From: Capitulum mitella
Lineage: Eukaryota; Arthropoda; Thecostraca; Pollicipedomorpha; Pollicipedidae
Length of the DNA stretch: 64,000 bases
Reading direction: 5' to 3'
Assembly: GCA_030062745.1 (NCBI GenBank)
Contig: CP099840.1
Location: 9,126,932-9,190,931, forward strand
Numbering within the stretch: position 1 is the stretch's first letter; each line of letters begins with the position of its first letter. The position numbers and the translations under genes were made by a program. A model generated the notes under the pieces. The model saw nothing but the letters and a program-made list of their open reading frames with translations. It ran no database searches and had not been told where the DNA came from. Shown in pieces: positions 1 to 10,827 of the stretch.

Positions 1-509
1 GTACTGGAAACGTCAGATCGTGTTGAGAACATGACGGACTTGAAGTGGCATGCTGGACACGATGCATATGTTATAATAAATGGGTGCTGGCGCTCTCTGT
101 TGTGTTTATCAGAATATTTCCTATTAAGTTCTTAGTCTGCAGTTACTGGCTCGATTTGCACATTTTCTCTCCGATATAGTCTTAGAAATCGGTCTAATGT
201 GGTGCGGTGCAAGTTGTAAACAGATCTCGTCCCTTCTCGTCTTGTCCTTGATTGTCTTGGCTCACGTTAAAGTAGTTTACCACCTTGCTGGCCGCTGTGG
301 TTATGAGCATTGTTGTGGCGTACGTTCTGGGCCGTAGATATGCCATTGCGTTTGTCGTGTTCATTGCACTCTGCGCTTGCAACCCTCGGTCCAGTCCGCC
401 ACCTGTCGGTGTGCCTGCACGCCGCAGTTGGCTGCCTCTCACGGGCGCTGACCTGGCCCGCCATTTGTGGGCGTTCCCTCACACTGACACGGCCCGTGTC
501 GGCCTTCAG

Positions 510-708
510 GCGCTGACCTCGCCGGCTCTCTCGCTGATGGCCGTCAGTATCGGCGTGCCGATCCTGCTGGCCTACATCTACGGCGTGGTGCCGTTCTCGC
601 TGTGTCGCGCCGGCGGCTGCGGCCTCTCCACCACCCCGCAGGGCGTGCGCTTCGAGTTTGATGACGAGAACGACGCGCTGGACCTGGCGACCGGCGGCCG
701 ACCGGCAG
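510..708 (+). CDS. RNF19: RNF19-like exon: second transmembrane helix and juxtamembrane segment
   Basis: Translation starts ALTSPALSLMAVSIGVPILL and runs on to AYIYGVVPFSLCRAGGCG and an acidic FDDEND segment. This is the hydrophobic second helix of RNF19 proteins followed by their hallmark GVVPxSLCRxGGCG motif. The acceptor is the AG at 508-509 after a pyrimidine-rich stretch, in phase 0. The donor is CAG|GTGAGA at 709, leaving one base of a split codon. Reading past the donor meets a stop within 20 bases, so the intron is needed. Upstream open frame from 285 has no RNF19 similarity and is taken as intron. Confidence 0.88.
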
Positions 709-1498
709 GTGAGATGGGCGCCGAATGACCCTGTAGTCGGTGCGCCCCTAAGCCCCAATAACCGACCAACCAACCCGGCAGGTGAGATAGCAGCAGGAGA
801 AGGGGTGCGGGGGGGGGGCTCAGTCGGCGCCGACGGCGGCCTTTTTTAGAAGGCAGGGGTGAGGGACTGTCGGAGCTTCGGGCCACGGAACGCTCAACAT
901 TACCGTCGGTGGATAAAAGTTGGTTTGTTTCCCTATGTCTTTGGATCGCGGAACATATGGATGCGCTGTTTTTCTGTACTGTTGCGGTGTGAGTGTTTCA
1001 GGGAAGCTTTTTATACTGGCCATCATTCACATTGGGTGCGTTGTTAAAGCCACTTGCCTGTTTCGTTTGTGTCGCCCGTCGTCACCTGCCACTCAGGACC
1101 GATTTGTGCAAAGGCGTCATTCCGCTGACGTCCTCGGGAGACCCTTCGTTTTTATCATCCCACATACCTTGTTTAAACTGAGGTGTCTTTTCCTCCACTA
1201 GCAGCGTATTTGAGCCTCCATCCAGTGTCTAGTCGGGAACAGTTCGAGACGTCCGCGAGTATGTGACAAACGTCGAATGACGCTGGTACTGACCAACGCT
1301 CTGATGCGTCGATGCGGCTTGCTTCATCAGCACATACGTCTTGCGTCATCAACACAGTCACGTGGCCAGCCGTGCGTCGTTGTATTTTTGACGCGAATCC
1401 CGTCGCTCCTGTGTTGATCGTCACGACGTGCTGAGCTCTGCTTGGAAGGTCCGCCGTCATGTGCCTGCCGTTTGACGCAGTGCGTGTGACCGTTGCAG

Positions 1499-1697
1499 AC
1501 GCCACCAGCACGGACACGCTGTCGCACCGGCCGAGCACGCCGTACCCGTCGATCGGCGAGGTGTCCGGCCTGTGGTCGTCCGGCTCCCAGCTGGACCGCG
1601 CCATCGCCGGGCCCGGAGAGAGCGACCGCGAGTCGGCCAGCGTCACGGCCGTGGCGCCCGACAGCCTGACGCCGAGCGTCTACAGCGGCGCCAACAG
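1499..1697 (+). CDS. RNF19: RNF19-like exon: serine-rich cytosolic tail, part 1
   Basis: The acceptor TTGCAG ends at 1498. The last base of the previous exon (g) plus the first two here (ac) give Asp, so the phases fit. The translation contains PSIGEVSGLWSSGSQLDRA and then SDRESAS...DSLT, which parallels the PSIGE / SGS-DR / SETAS order of vertebrate RNF19 tails. It ends at CAACAG|GTAAC in phase 2, and an in-frame TAA overlaps the donor. The next 86 bp repeat the end of this exon, including the donor (see separate entry). Confidence 0.85.
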
Positions 1698-1822
1698 GTA
1701 ACCCCGGGCACAGGGTAGCGGCAGGAGACCGTGGAGACGGTGCCAGACGGCCTGACGCCCGGCGTCTACAGCGGCGCCAAGAGGTAACGCCGGGCACTGA
1801 GCAGCGGCAGGTGGTGTTTAGA
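1651..1822 (+). repeat. 86-bp tandem duplication of an exon 3' end with its splice donor
   Basis: The exon end around 1655-1697 and the first intronic bases are repeated 86 bp downstream with a few mismatches: CCTGACGCC, GCGTCTACAGCGGCGCCAA, AG|GTAAC, CCGGGCAC and GCGGCAGG all recur. The copied donor GT is at 1784-1785. Because TAA follows immediately in frame after the first donor, use of the copied donor would end the protein early. Edges are approximate. Confidence 0.75.
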
Positions 1823-2390
1823 TGTGGTGGTACCAGGCTGTCCGGTACCCAGTTTTTGCAGTGCTGGCCGTTGTGTCTCTGCAGAGACAGAGGCGCCGAC
1901 TCGTGACGGCCGGTCGCAGCGAACGGAGCGGCACAGACAGTAGCTGTACTGTATTGTATTGTTGCTGTCCACAGCGCAGTGGCTCTGCGACGCAGAGGCT
2001 AAGGGCAAGCACAGTCACATACCTTTACACATGCGTCATCGCAAGAAAACTACATCCTGCAAGCTCAGTAAATAAAAACCACGCATTGCCAGTCCGACAA
2101 CCTTTCAAATGACACTAGAGTTGAACCTCGACTAAAACAGGTTCTCTCATCATGCAGTATAGAATTGTAAAGCGCGGGCGCACGGCAACAAAAACGCCGC
2201 TTCCCGGCCGTGTGGGATCAAGACACATGCAGGTCGTGGTTTCTCCTCGTGCTCCTGTGTCTGCTCAGCTGGATGTCCTGGTCAGTAGAGTCCGGTTGTC
2301 CGCAATCCAGGGCTGTTTTGAGCAGACACAGTGCTGTTATGGGAAGTGCTGGTCAGCTGTCAACCATCTTCCCTCATATCCGTCACATCG

Positions 2391-2706
2391 TCAAATTTTC
2401 ATCGGCCAAAAAGTGCTCTTGCGGCAAAGTTGAAGGTTTTCTGGATCCGGAACAGGTTTTTCTTGGTGCCGCTGCCGTATACCGGAAAGAAGTAGTGTTT
2501 CTAAGAGAGAACATAGGCGGTTACCAGTGCCATCACGGCGTTTTCCGGGATGTAGTGCCGTGTCAGAGAGAGATCTGATAAAATACCAAAGCAAGTGCGG
2601 CACAGGGCGGTTATCTGTGAGTCCCAAGCCACGCTTTTACCAAAGATTGCTCCTAGATTTTTGGCTTCAGGACTTGGCGAAAGGTTTGCTTCGTCAGATT
2701 GTACGC
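2391..2706 (-). pseudogene. Non-LTR retrotransposon reverse transcriptase remnant, C-terminal part
   Basis: Reading leftwards from 2700, the minus strand encodes EAKNLGAIFG, then CRTCFGILSDLSLTRHYIPE and VMALVTA. This resembles the region after the catalytic core in Jockey/CR1-type reverse transcriptases (xKNLGV..D, thumb region with RHxLP and LVxALVLS). A frameshift is needed near 2520 to continue. It is on the same strand and in the right order relative to the core fragment at 3973-4485, with a family A element between them. Confidence 0.65.
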
Positions 2707-3911
2707 TTAACCCGGCACCACCTGGGAGAGTGTCAAGTAGGGCGCCCCTCGTTTTTCTCTGGAGTAACTTCTGAAACGTTAGCGTCAGCCCAGCCAAATG
2801 TTTTATACCTATTCAACAATCAGTTCTACATGTTTTGACATCAAAACCATTCCCATGCTAGGTCAGGTCACGGAGATATGACGTCATAAGCGAACCCTTC
2901 CAAGCTTGTTTTTTTGCTTCTTCGAGCGGTGGCGCGAACATACTTCATTTGTTTCATAATATTTGCGAACATAATGCATAGATGATTTGGATTCGCGTAG
3001 GAGACGGTCCCCAAAAGGATATACAATCGTGACATGTCAACATTAGAGGTCATGCTAGGTCACATGCATGATGGCCGTTGGACTGATTCGCATTGTGGTT
3101 GATAGAAGTGGTTTCCGCTGACTTTCCCCATCATTTAAGTCAGACGAGCAAATCCATATGCACTTTTTAGCAAAGTGCACCAAATGCAACGTGGGGTCAT
3201 GTCAGGTCAGGTCACGTCATAGGTACGTGTCAAAACGAAATGAAATGCAGTATTGTCTGTGGAAGATCGTTCTGTAACAGCAGACAGCAATTATTGTTCC
3301 TAGTCAGAAAAAGAAAAACGACAATCTGGCTCTGGTCCGGATCTGGCTTGATCTTGACCCGCTAAAGAACAGACAGAGTATATTTAATCACCTCGAAATG
3401 TCATTTCAGTCTTGTACTTGACGCAGTTAAGAATCGCAGCGAATAATGTTTGCTCTGTGTCAGAAAGAATAATGCAACCTTATTTGGCCTGACCTAGACT
3501 GACCTTGACTTGGTGAAACGCAAATACTGTAAAACTGGCTGTAAGACGTTGTCACTTTCATCCTTTTTGTCGCATAGAAATGGCTAAAGGCTGCGAGTAC
3601 GGGTCGATATTTGGCATGTAAAGTAAGACCAATATTTCGCCTGACCAAGGTTGACCTTGACCTAACGTTTTATGACATTTTGGCATGCTGCAGAAGACCA
3701 CTGTTGGCGATGATATGAAGTGCAAACCGATGTCGGTTTTTCCGACGTCATGTTATGCCAGCGCTAACAAAGTATTTTCTGAATAACAATACTCCGGGCT
3801 ATCGATCGGTGATAGACCGGTTCAGATCCAACGGTTGGATCCTGGGATAGCGGGGATGTCCTTTTTGACATCCCCGGGCGGTCGCGGGGACAAAAAAAAA
3901 ACCCGGGTTAG
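2707..3911 (+). mobile_element. TTAA-flanked non-autonomous element, family A copy 1 (nested in an RT remnant)
   Basis: It starts TTAACCCGGCACCACCTGG and ends in CCCGGGTTAG, an inverted terminal pattern with a TTAA target site (right copy mutated). Internal blocks match the copies at 20, 42.8, 44, 46.8 and 61 kb. There is no long reading frame. TTAA target sites next to CCC...GGG termini are typical of piggyBac-like elements, so a piggyBac-type MITE is inferred. It carries TGACGTCA at 2879-2886 and several TGACCT/AGGTCA half-sites. It separates the two parts of the reverse transcriptase remnant. Confidence 0.78.
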
Positions 3912-3972
3912 GTTACCTATTTTCTGAGGGCTTAGGCGGCGCCCAAGCAGGAGCAGATGGGTCATGCCCTCA

Positions 3973-4485
3973 TTAACTGAGGCCACAGGCACCAAACCAG
4001 CGCCCTAATGAAGGAAGCGATGTCCCGAGCCTTGGGAACGTGTCCCTGAGGGCCGCCCTGGGGCCACTCATTAGTATCGGGGTGTCGTTCGCATGTTGAA
4101 AGAACTTCGCCTCCTGGACGTATAGACCGAAGTTGTTAGAAAAGACCGTGAACAGCAAGGGGCCCAGGGAGGAACCGTGAAAAACACCCGTGATGTTAGG
4201 TAACAATTTAGGAACAAGCCGTAATCCAGATGCATCAATAGCACAAACGCTTTGGGTATGGCCAGACAGGTAGGAGCGGAAGTAGGAAGTAAAAATACCG
4301 TATCCCCGGAGTTTTTGAAGTAGAAGGCCGTGATCAGTAACGTCAAAACTTTTACTAACATCAGTTAGGCAAGGGAAAGAGACTGTGGCCACAGGAAACA
4401 AAGTAAAAGTAATAGACACGGCATCACGTTGAGGCTCCAACAAAAAAAATAGCCACGTCAGGCGACCAGACGCCCAGTAGTGCAA
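3973..4485 (-). pseudogene. Non-LTR retrotransposon reverse transcriptase remnant, catalytic core
   Basis: The minus-strand frame holds DVSKSFDVTDHGLLLQKL, YGI, SYLSGHTQSV, GVFHGSSLGPLLFTVFSNN and FQHANDTPIL. These correspond to reverse transcriptase motifs: DxSKAFDxxDH, GxPQGSxLGPLLF and FADDT. The catalytic YADD/FADD box reads HAND, so the polymerase is dead. No endonuclease domain was seen upstream. The lineage (Jockey/CR1-like) is inferred from motif spacing. Confidence 0.8.
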
Positions 4486-4949
4486 ACGAGCCTCATTTCA
4501 TTCCCGCATCGTTAAACAGAGAGCCAAGACGGATGATGAGTGTATCTCCTAAATGTTGCCTTCTCCGCCGCCGTGTTTTTTTTGTGTTGAGCACGGTTCA
4601 TTGTTCTCTGCTGGATGTGTGGTCATTTTTCTCATGATGTCAGTGTGGTCTGCTCTCGTCATCTGATTGTATCATCCCGTGATCTGTCGAGTTGGCTGTC
4701 ACTTGCAGGATTGATTTGTGGCGTGGAAAACGCCACCGTTGCATGTCCCACTGAAAACACTGAGATGGCTGCTGCTGCTCTCAGGCCGTACGGTTGCGAT
4801 ACGGTCTGTTCACGTGCTGCGTCACGCCATCTTTTTTTGACGCCGTGCCGGCTGTCACTGCACGGCTGATTCCTTCTCGTTTCGCGCTGGCGGTGGCCTG
4901 TTTGTCCGAGTTGAGCCGCGCAGTTCCCCGCCGTCCTGCTGGTGCCTCC

Positions 4950-5421
4950 CTGACCGTGGCCCGTTGTCCGGGTTAAGCCGGTCCAGACCCCCGGAGCCGT
5001 ACCTGTCCCTCCCTGACTGTGGCCTGTCTGTCCGGGTTAAGCCGGTCCAGACCCCCGGAGCCGTACCTGTCCCTCCCTGACTGTGACCTGTCTGTCCGGG
5101 TTAAGCCGGTCCAGACCCCCGGAGCCGTACCTGTCCCGCCCTGACTGTGACCCGTCTGCCCGGGTTAAGCCGGTCCAGACCCCCGGAGCCGTGCCTGTCC
5201 CGCCCTGACTGTGACCCGTCTGTCCGGGTTAAGCCGGTCCAGACCCCCGGAGCCGTACCTGTCCCGCCCTGACTGTGACTCGTCTGCCCGGGTTAAGCCG
5301 GTCCAGACCCCCGGAGCCGTACCTGTCCCTCCCTGACTGTGACCCGTCTGCCCGGGTTAAGCCGGTCCAGACCCCTGGAGCCGTACCTGTCCCGCCCTGA
5401 CTGTGACCCGTCTGCCCGGGG
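4950..5421. repeat. 64-bp tandem satellite, about 7 copies
   Basis: GGTTAA recurs at 4971, 5035, 5099, 5163, 5227, 5291 and 5355, exactly 64 bp apart. Each unit reads through GCCGGTCCAGACCCCCGGAG, CCGTACCTGTCCC and CCTGACTGTGACC. Units differ at a handful of positions (T/C changes). It lies in the intron before the exon at 5508 and has a second, degenerate relative at 11759-11975. Confidence 0.95.
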
Positions 5422-5507
5422 CTTGACCTGGATCCGGGCCTTGACTGTTGACGCCGCCCAGACCGTGTCGGCGGCGCGCTGACCGTGGCCGGCCCGTCTG
5501 CCGCCAG

Positions 5508-5697
5508 CTGTCGGCTGGAGGCCGGCTCTGGCAAGAGGCTGAGCTTCTGCAGCGACGCCCGCTCGGAACGTTCGCTTGGAGACACGTCGCTGGCGGCGGA
5601 CGCCCGCTCCGAGCGTTCGGTGGGCACCATCTCGCTGCTGGAGGACCAGCCGGGCGCCAGCACGCGCGCCCTGGCCGGCAGCATCTTCAGCTACAAG
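5508..5697 (+). CDS. RNF19: RNF19-like exon: tail segment with conserved RLE and ALAGSIFSY
   Basis: The acceptor GCCGCCAG ends at 5507. Two bases from the previous exon (ag) plus c give Ser, leading into CRLEAGSGKRLSF. Later residues are SVGTISLLED and STRALAGSIFSYK. In vertebrate RNF19 the matching places read NRLEVQADVQ... and STKAMAGSI, so this identifies the segment well. The donor is AAG|GTGCGC at 5698, phase 0. A 64-bp satellite ends about 85 bp before the acceptor, and its unit resembles this acceptor region. Confidence 0.85.
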
Positions 5698-6199
5698 GTG
5701 CGCGGCCATAAGGACAGACCGCGAGGAAACCATGGGGAGGGGGACGAAGGTGGTGACGGGGTTGGTCGGTTGTTTGTTTCTGTCGTCGTTGCCGGTGAAC
5801 TGCGGTGGTCTGGCATAGCATCTAGATGAGTCGGTTGGCGTCATCGATTTTTGTGAAACGTTGATTGAAAATCAAATCCTGTCAGAGAACGTCACAGTTA
5901 TGAGTCCTAATGAGGTGATCTGCGATTGTCTTTGTCATGTGATGTGTCGTTTTTCATGTCACGGTTAAAGAAAAAAACTTTGTAAACGTGAGTCGTGTAC
6001 GGAATGATCGTGAATATTCGCAACAGGGTCGTCGCACCAGGCGCTCAAGGTTACCGGAGTTAGTAACGTTTCATTGCCCACTTTTTGTTGTATTGTTTTG
6101 CTGCACGCCCGCGATTGTTCCTGCGCGCATCGATCAGAAAAGAGATCCGAGCGCCACCTGAGTCTGTCGCGAAATTGGGCTTCCGCCGTTGTCCGCCAG

Positions 6200-6340
6200 A
6201 TGTCAGACACGTTGTCCCAGCTGTCTGCGGCCGAGCACGGCGGCCGCTCCGTCTCGCCGGGCTCCAGCTTCTCGGGCGACGAGACGGCCGCGCTGGCGGC
6301 CGTGCGCCGCTGCGGTCGACGCGCCACGCTCGACAGACAG
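6200..6340 (+). CDS. RNF19: RNF19-like exon: tail segment (SDTLSQLS, serine-rich)
   Basis: The acceptor CCGCCAG ends at 6199 and the donor CAG|GTACGG starts at 6341. The exon is 141 nt, phase 0 at both ends, which fits its neighbours. The translation starts MSDTLSQLSAAEHGGRSVSP and continues with a serine-rich stretch and RRATLDRQ. Vertebrate RNF19A has a similar SDSMPSVADSHSS stretch at the corresponding place, but the match is short, so identification rests mainly on position and phase. An alternative acceptor 21 bases further in would also keep the frame. Confidence 0.68.
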
Positions 6341-7193
6341 GTACGGCCGACGACCGCGGCCAGAGAGCGACGGCGGGCCGTCGCTCTCTATATCGGCGCT
6401 GTATATAATCGGCGGCGGCCCCGCTCCGTCCCAGGTCGGCCGCGCCGCCGGAGACGCCGTGCCGTGGTCCGCGGCCGTGAGGAGCTGGTGGGCATGTCGA
6501 CGTCGGCGCGTTGTCGCTGATCGTCGACGTAGCATAGCGATTAAGACGACCGATGTGGAGGCGTGAGACATGTTCCGCTTGTTTGCCCTCCTTGGGAGTG
6601 TACACTTCTGATTTATTCATCTCAAGGTCAGTCGATGAGCCGCCTTGGCCACTAAGGTTGGCGGTAGCTAAGCACGTGGGCGTACATCGGGCTTCCTGGA
6701 AGGTCACATTCCCCGAGCCGTTTTTATTCGCCGGGCTCAGTTGTACCAGGCTCTACGACAAAAATGGCAGAATATTAGTGTCGTCTGACGGTGTAACTGC
6801 CAGATCGCTTGGTCACCCCGTCCGATTAACCTGTTTTGTAAAAAAACAAAACAAACGTTTTGTGTGCTGATCATAAGGTGCTTGTCGACAGGAATTATTT
6901 GTAATCCGCCGAGTAAGCGGCCGACGCCAGGAATACTGCACCGCAGTGCATCTGACGTTAGTCACAGTCCCTGTCTGATTGCTGGTCTGGTTGCTGGACC
7001 GTGGTCATATTCCAAAGAATCATCGTCGCGAACGTCCGTTGAACATCATGGCGCATAGGGTTGATATCCATGTGCATGAGCTCGGGTATCGAATTTTTTG
7101 AGGATTTAAACACCTCTTGTTAAGCCGTCTCTGTCAGTGAAAACACAGTCTGTAGAGCCGCCGTTTTCGATGAGTTATTTAGTTCTTATATAC

Positions 7194-7200
<7 letters not shown>

Positions 7201-7280
<80 letters not shown>

Positions 7281-7287
7281 ATATATA
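7201..7287. repeat. (TA)n microsatellite
   Basis: Nearly uninterrupted TA dinucleotides with a few interruptions (tgta, ataat, agaa). Located in the long intron of the RNF19-like gene. Confidence 0.95.
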
Positions 7288-10200
7288 GTCTTCATTAATC
7301 TTATAGTTCGTGCGTCGTTCAGTACGCCGCTGAATAACTTCGTGATCCCCGAACACTTGCGCGTCGTGGTATCCGCTGGGTTGTCGCGTCTCGCGTCCGT
7401 GTGCTACTTTCTGTTTGTCCAGGTTCTGTTTGTCCACGACGTTCTGTTTGTCCAGGTTTCCTATGTTCGACCGGCCCAGATTTGTACTGATTTACTCTTA
7501 GGACTGACGTATTCGCAGTTTCTCATAGTCATGTCAACAGAGCGGTACGTACGCAGATATCTACATCCGTGGTGCGTGTCCCGTCACTTTTCTCTAAGAG
7601 CCGTGAGCGGTGTTGGGGGGGGGGGAGGGTGTGATAGCGCCTGCTGCCCCCTGCCCCGGCCGCCCCTCTGCTGGTCCGTACGGTAGCCAGCCCCGCAGCC
7701 GGCGGCCCACGGTCGCTGTGGCCACGCTCGGGGACCGCCCGGCGGATTAGTGGCGACGGTGGATCCTCAGCCCCGCGGAGGGGTGAATCAGCGACCTGTG
7801 CCGCGCCGCGCCCCCTCCCCCCACCCCCCGCTCATCGGAAGTCCGGAGTTTGTCCCGCGCCGTGATCCCGACGCTTGGCAGATTGAAAACAGGTGAAGAA
7901 TCAGTTGCATTGGTCTCTCAGGTCACTCCCTTTGGGCGCGAGCAAACTGCTGCTTTAAAACGCAAATGATGGCATAGGGGATCAACTCAGTGATGAAAAT
8001 ATGTTGGTGGCCCCTTTTAGGGGCATCGTTGTACTCATAGCCATAGCGCTTGGAAATGGTAGTGACGGCGGCGACGTTGGCTGCTGAAGGGTTGTTGCGC
8101 TCGTGGGTACAGCCTCTGAGCGGTCATCAACCGTTTTGAAGTGTGCAGTAGACTTTCCCTTTCATCTTGATTTCCGTGTCGTGCAGGAATTCGGTGCCGT
8201 CCCCAGGAATGGCCCCGTGCTTAGAATTCAGGCCCGCGAACGGCCCAGTCGTCAAACAGCTCGGCAGCGCGGCAGACTGGCGGGCCAGTGATGAATTGTT
8301 TGCGCCCCGGTCTGCCGGGCGAGCGGGCTGGCTCGAGTCCGGGCGGCACGCGGCCGGGCCGCCGGCGGCGCGGCCTCTGCGCCGTATTTGGCGCCGGCCG
8401 TCCTCGGTCGGCGGCGACCAGATGGGCGCGGGGATACGGCCGCCAAAGCCGGTTGCCGTGCAGCGGCCGTGCACGGAGCGGCGTGCACTTACACGGGATC
8501 AGCGGCCCAGTCGGCCTTTCGCTCTGGCCGCGGCCTCGGCCGGCAGGGGAGAGCGGCGGGGCCCGCGCGGCGGCGGCGCCGCGTCCAGCCTGTCGTCCTC
8601 AGAACTCCTTGATTGGAGGTCGTCAACAGGCCTGCCCTGAAATCGCCGCGACGATGTTGGACACTACTGCCGAGAGACTGAAGAGAGAGACGCGCTGTTC
8701 ACACTGCTCGCCTCGTCCCGGAGTGGTCGCGAAACGAGTCGCGGGAACGAGCGCTGGCGTTCTGGAGCGCCAGCTGGCTGTAGGGCCGCTGGTTGCCGTG
8801 GCCTTCATGCTGGTGACTTCACCTGTGGTCCCGGCAACGGGGATCAGTTGGGGTTAACACTGGTTTCGTGCGGTGGATTTTCATCGAAATCCATCCGGAC
8901 CGCCAGGGATTTGCCGATCTGCCAGACCGATTTCGACAAAAGGCCTGTACGAAAGACCGATCTGCACTAACTTGTCCGAAATGCGAAATTGGCAGAACTG
9001 GTCAGTGGCGCATTCAAGAGAGCAAAACAAAGGGCAAAGGGCCGAATTTCGTTTGCGGGCCTACGGCGCTCCAAACACTCGCATTAACTGATATCATCTA
9101 TTTGGCCTTGAATTAGCCGCATTGGATCGTGCAGGCTGCGAACGTAGAAACGTTTGGGTTTCTACAGTTACGTACAAACGTTTGGGTCATATCTCTTTCA
9201 TTTTTACCTGATTGGGTTGGTCAGGTTTGATATCCGTCTGTGAGGCACTGGTGGGTCCAGTACACCAGAACAGGGACTGGCAGTATTCTACTGAAGGTGT
9301 CTGTGACGTAATGAGAAAATCAAACCGGCGTTCGTACTTCTCGTTTCTTTGTACTGTTCTTGAATCCTCCCCTGCCAATGCATGTAGCTGTATCCGGTAC
9401 GTGCAGTTTCCTTGTATGTCATTACGGGGGTGGAATCAGTGATGTAAACCACTGATGCGTGTGGATCTAAGTCTGACCCACCAGACTGTCTACGCTTGGC
9501 TATGCCCCTCATCCGTAATTGCGTTCCATCTACGAAATGAGTCCTTTGCGAACGCCATGGGAAAAGTTTACTTGGTTATTTTGTTACTGCTTACTTGCTG
9601 ACTTTGCGTTTAGAGTGCAGATCCCGCGTCTGCATGATGTTGCGCTATCCCCTGTTATGTTGTGTCGGCCCTTGAGTCTCCAAACGTTTTTTTTTTGGGG
9701 GGGGAGGTGTGCAGATGGTCCTTTACAATAAGTGGCATATATGGAAGTCAAGGTTGTCAGATACTGATTTTCAGCAGAAATGAGCAAAAACGCGTTTGAA
9801 ACTGCCGCAGAGTAGTCCGACTTGCGCCCGAGAAACGTCTCCTGGAGCTACTCTCCTGGTCCTTGCAGCATTTTCAGATTTCATTGTGATGTACGAAAAA
9901 GGAAACGCGTCAAAAGTCGACGGACTATAGTGCGGCAGCGAAAACGGTTTGGCTGTGGCGTCGGAAAGACCGCCTAGGGTTGCGAATCAGTCGGACGCAT
10001 GAAGATCAGATTGAGGCGTGCTTGTTGCTCCGTCGGACATCTGGGCAGACCGTGAACGGCACCGTCGAGCGGTGGAATCCCGCCCCCCCCCTACACGTGC
10101 CGGCTGCCATGGGCCCGGGCAGAGGTGGCCACGGCGAGCGGCCCAGCGGGAGGTCCGACCTGGACCGAGCCGCGGTCATTGCCGACGTCACGGTCCTGCT

Positions 10201-10827
10201 GACGTCACGGCCGGCGGTCATAGTGTCACGCTGGGACGCGGCGTACCCCGCCGTGCGGCTCGGTCGCAAAAACCTGACAAGCTGGCCGTCGTCCGCTGCC
10301 GGCCGGCCCAAGGTCACGCGTCGGATAAGAGAGCCTTGGGAGCCGTGGCTGGCGGGTCGTGTGCTGGAGGTCCCGCCGTGCGGTGCGACGCATCTCATGG
10401 GCAGAGGCGCCCCGGACGGCTCGCCTCGGGATGTTCGTCGTATTGTTGCAGATCTCGGCTTCATCGAACGTGACCGCGTCTCGCAGCTGATGAGCTGTTA
10501 TTGGGCGACCGTTCGCGCGCCTGCAGTCGGCAGTTTGGCGTCCGTTAAGAGGCACACGAGCTCCAGGGGGTTGGGCCTCGTCTCGGGCACTTTTCTTCTC
10601 TGGTCGGAGGATGATCCAGTTTCAAGGCCGCGGCACCGGTCGGCGAGATGTCTGCGGGTGAAAAATCCTAATCCCTCGGTACATGGTGGCCGCCGCTTGC
10701 GTCACGGCCGACAGCGTCGTCCGTCAGCGTCGGCGGCGGCCGTCGCCGCCACCGGAAGACATGCGGCACGGGACGGACGCCGCTCGGGGCGCTGAATTCG
10801 GGGATCATCGGCGCGGAGGGGGGTGGC

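Noticed and set aside
285..509. Upstream extension of the first RNF19-like exon to an ATG at 285
   Set aside because: The extension has no RNF19 similarity, and a good acceptor at 508-509 begins exactly where similarity starts. The gene needs its upstream RING exons, which are outside the window.
4950..5421. CRISPR-like regular array
   Set aside because: The units are contiguous tandem copies without unique spacers, in an intron of a eukaryotic gene. The same applies to the 58-bp array.
6060..6707. 215-codon minus-strand frame
   Set aside because: Overlaps the RNF19-like exon at 6200-6340 in antisense, is Arg/Ala-rich from high GC, and has no domain.
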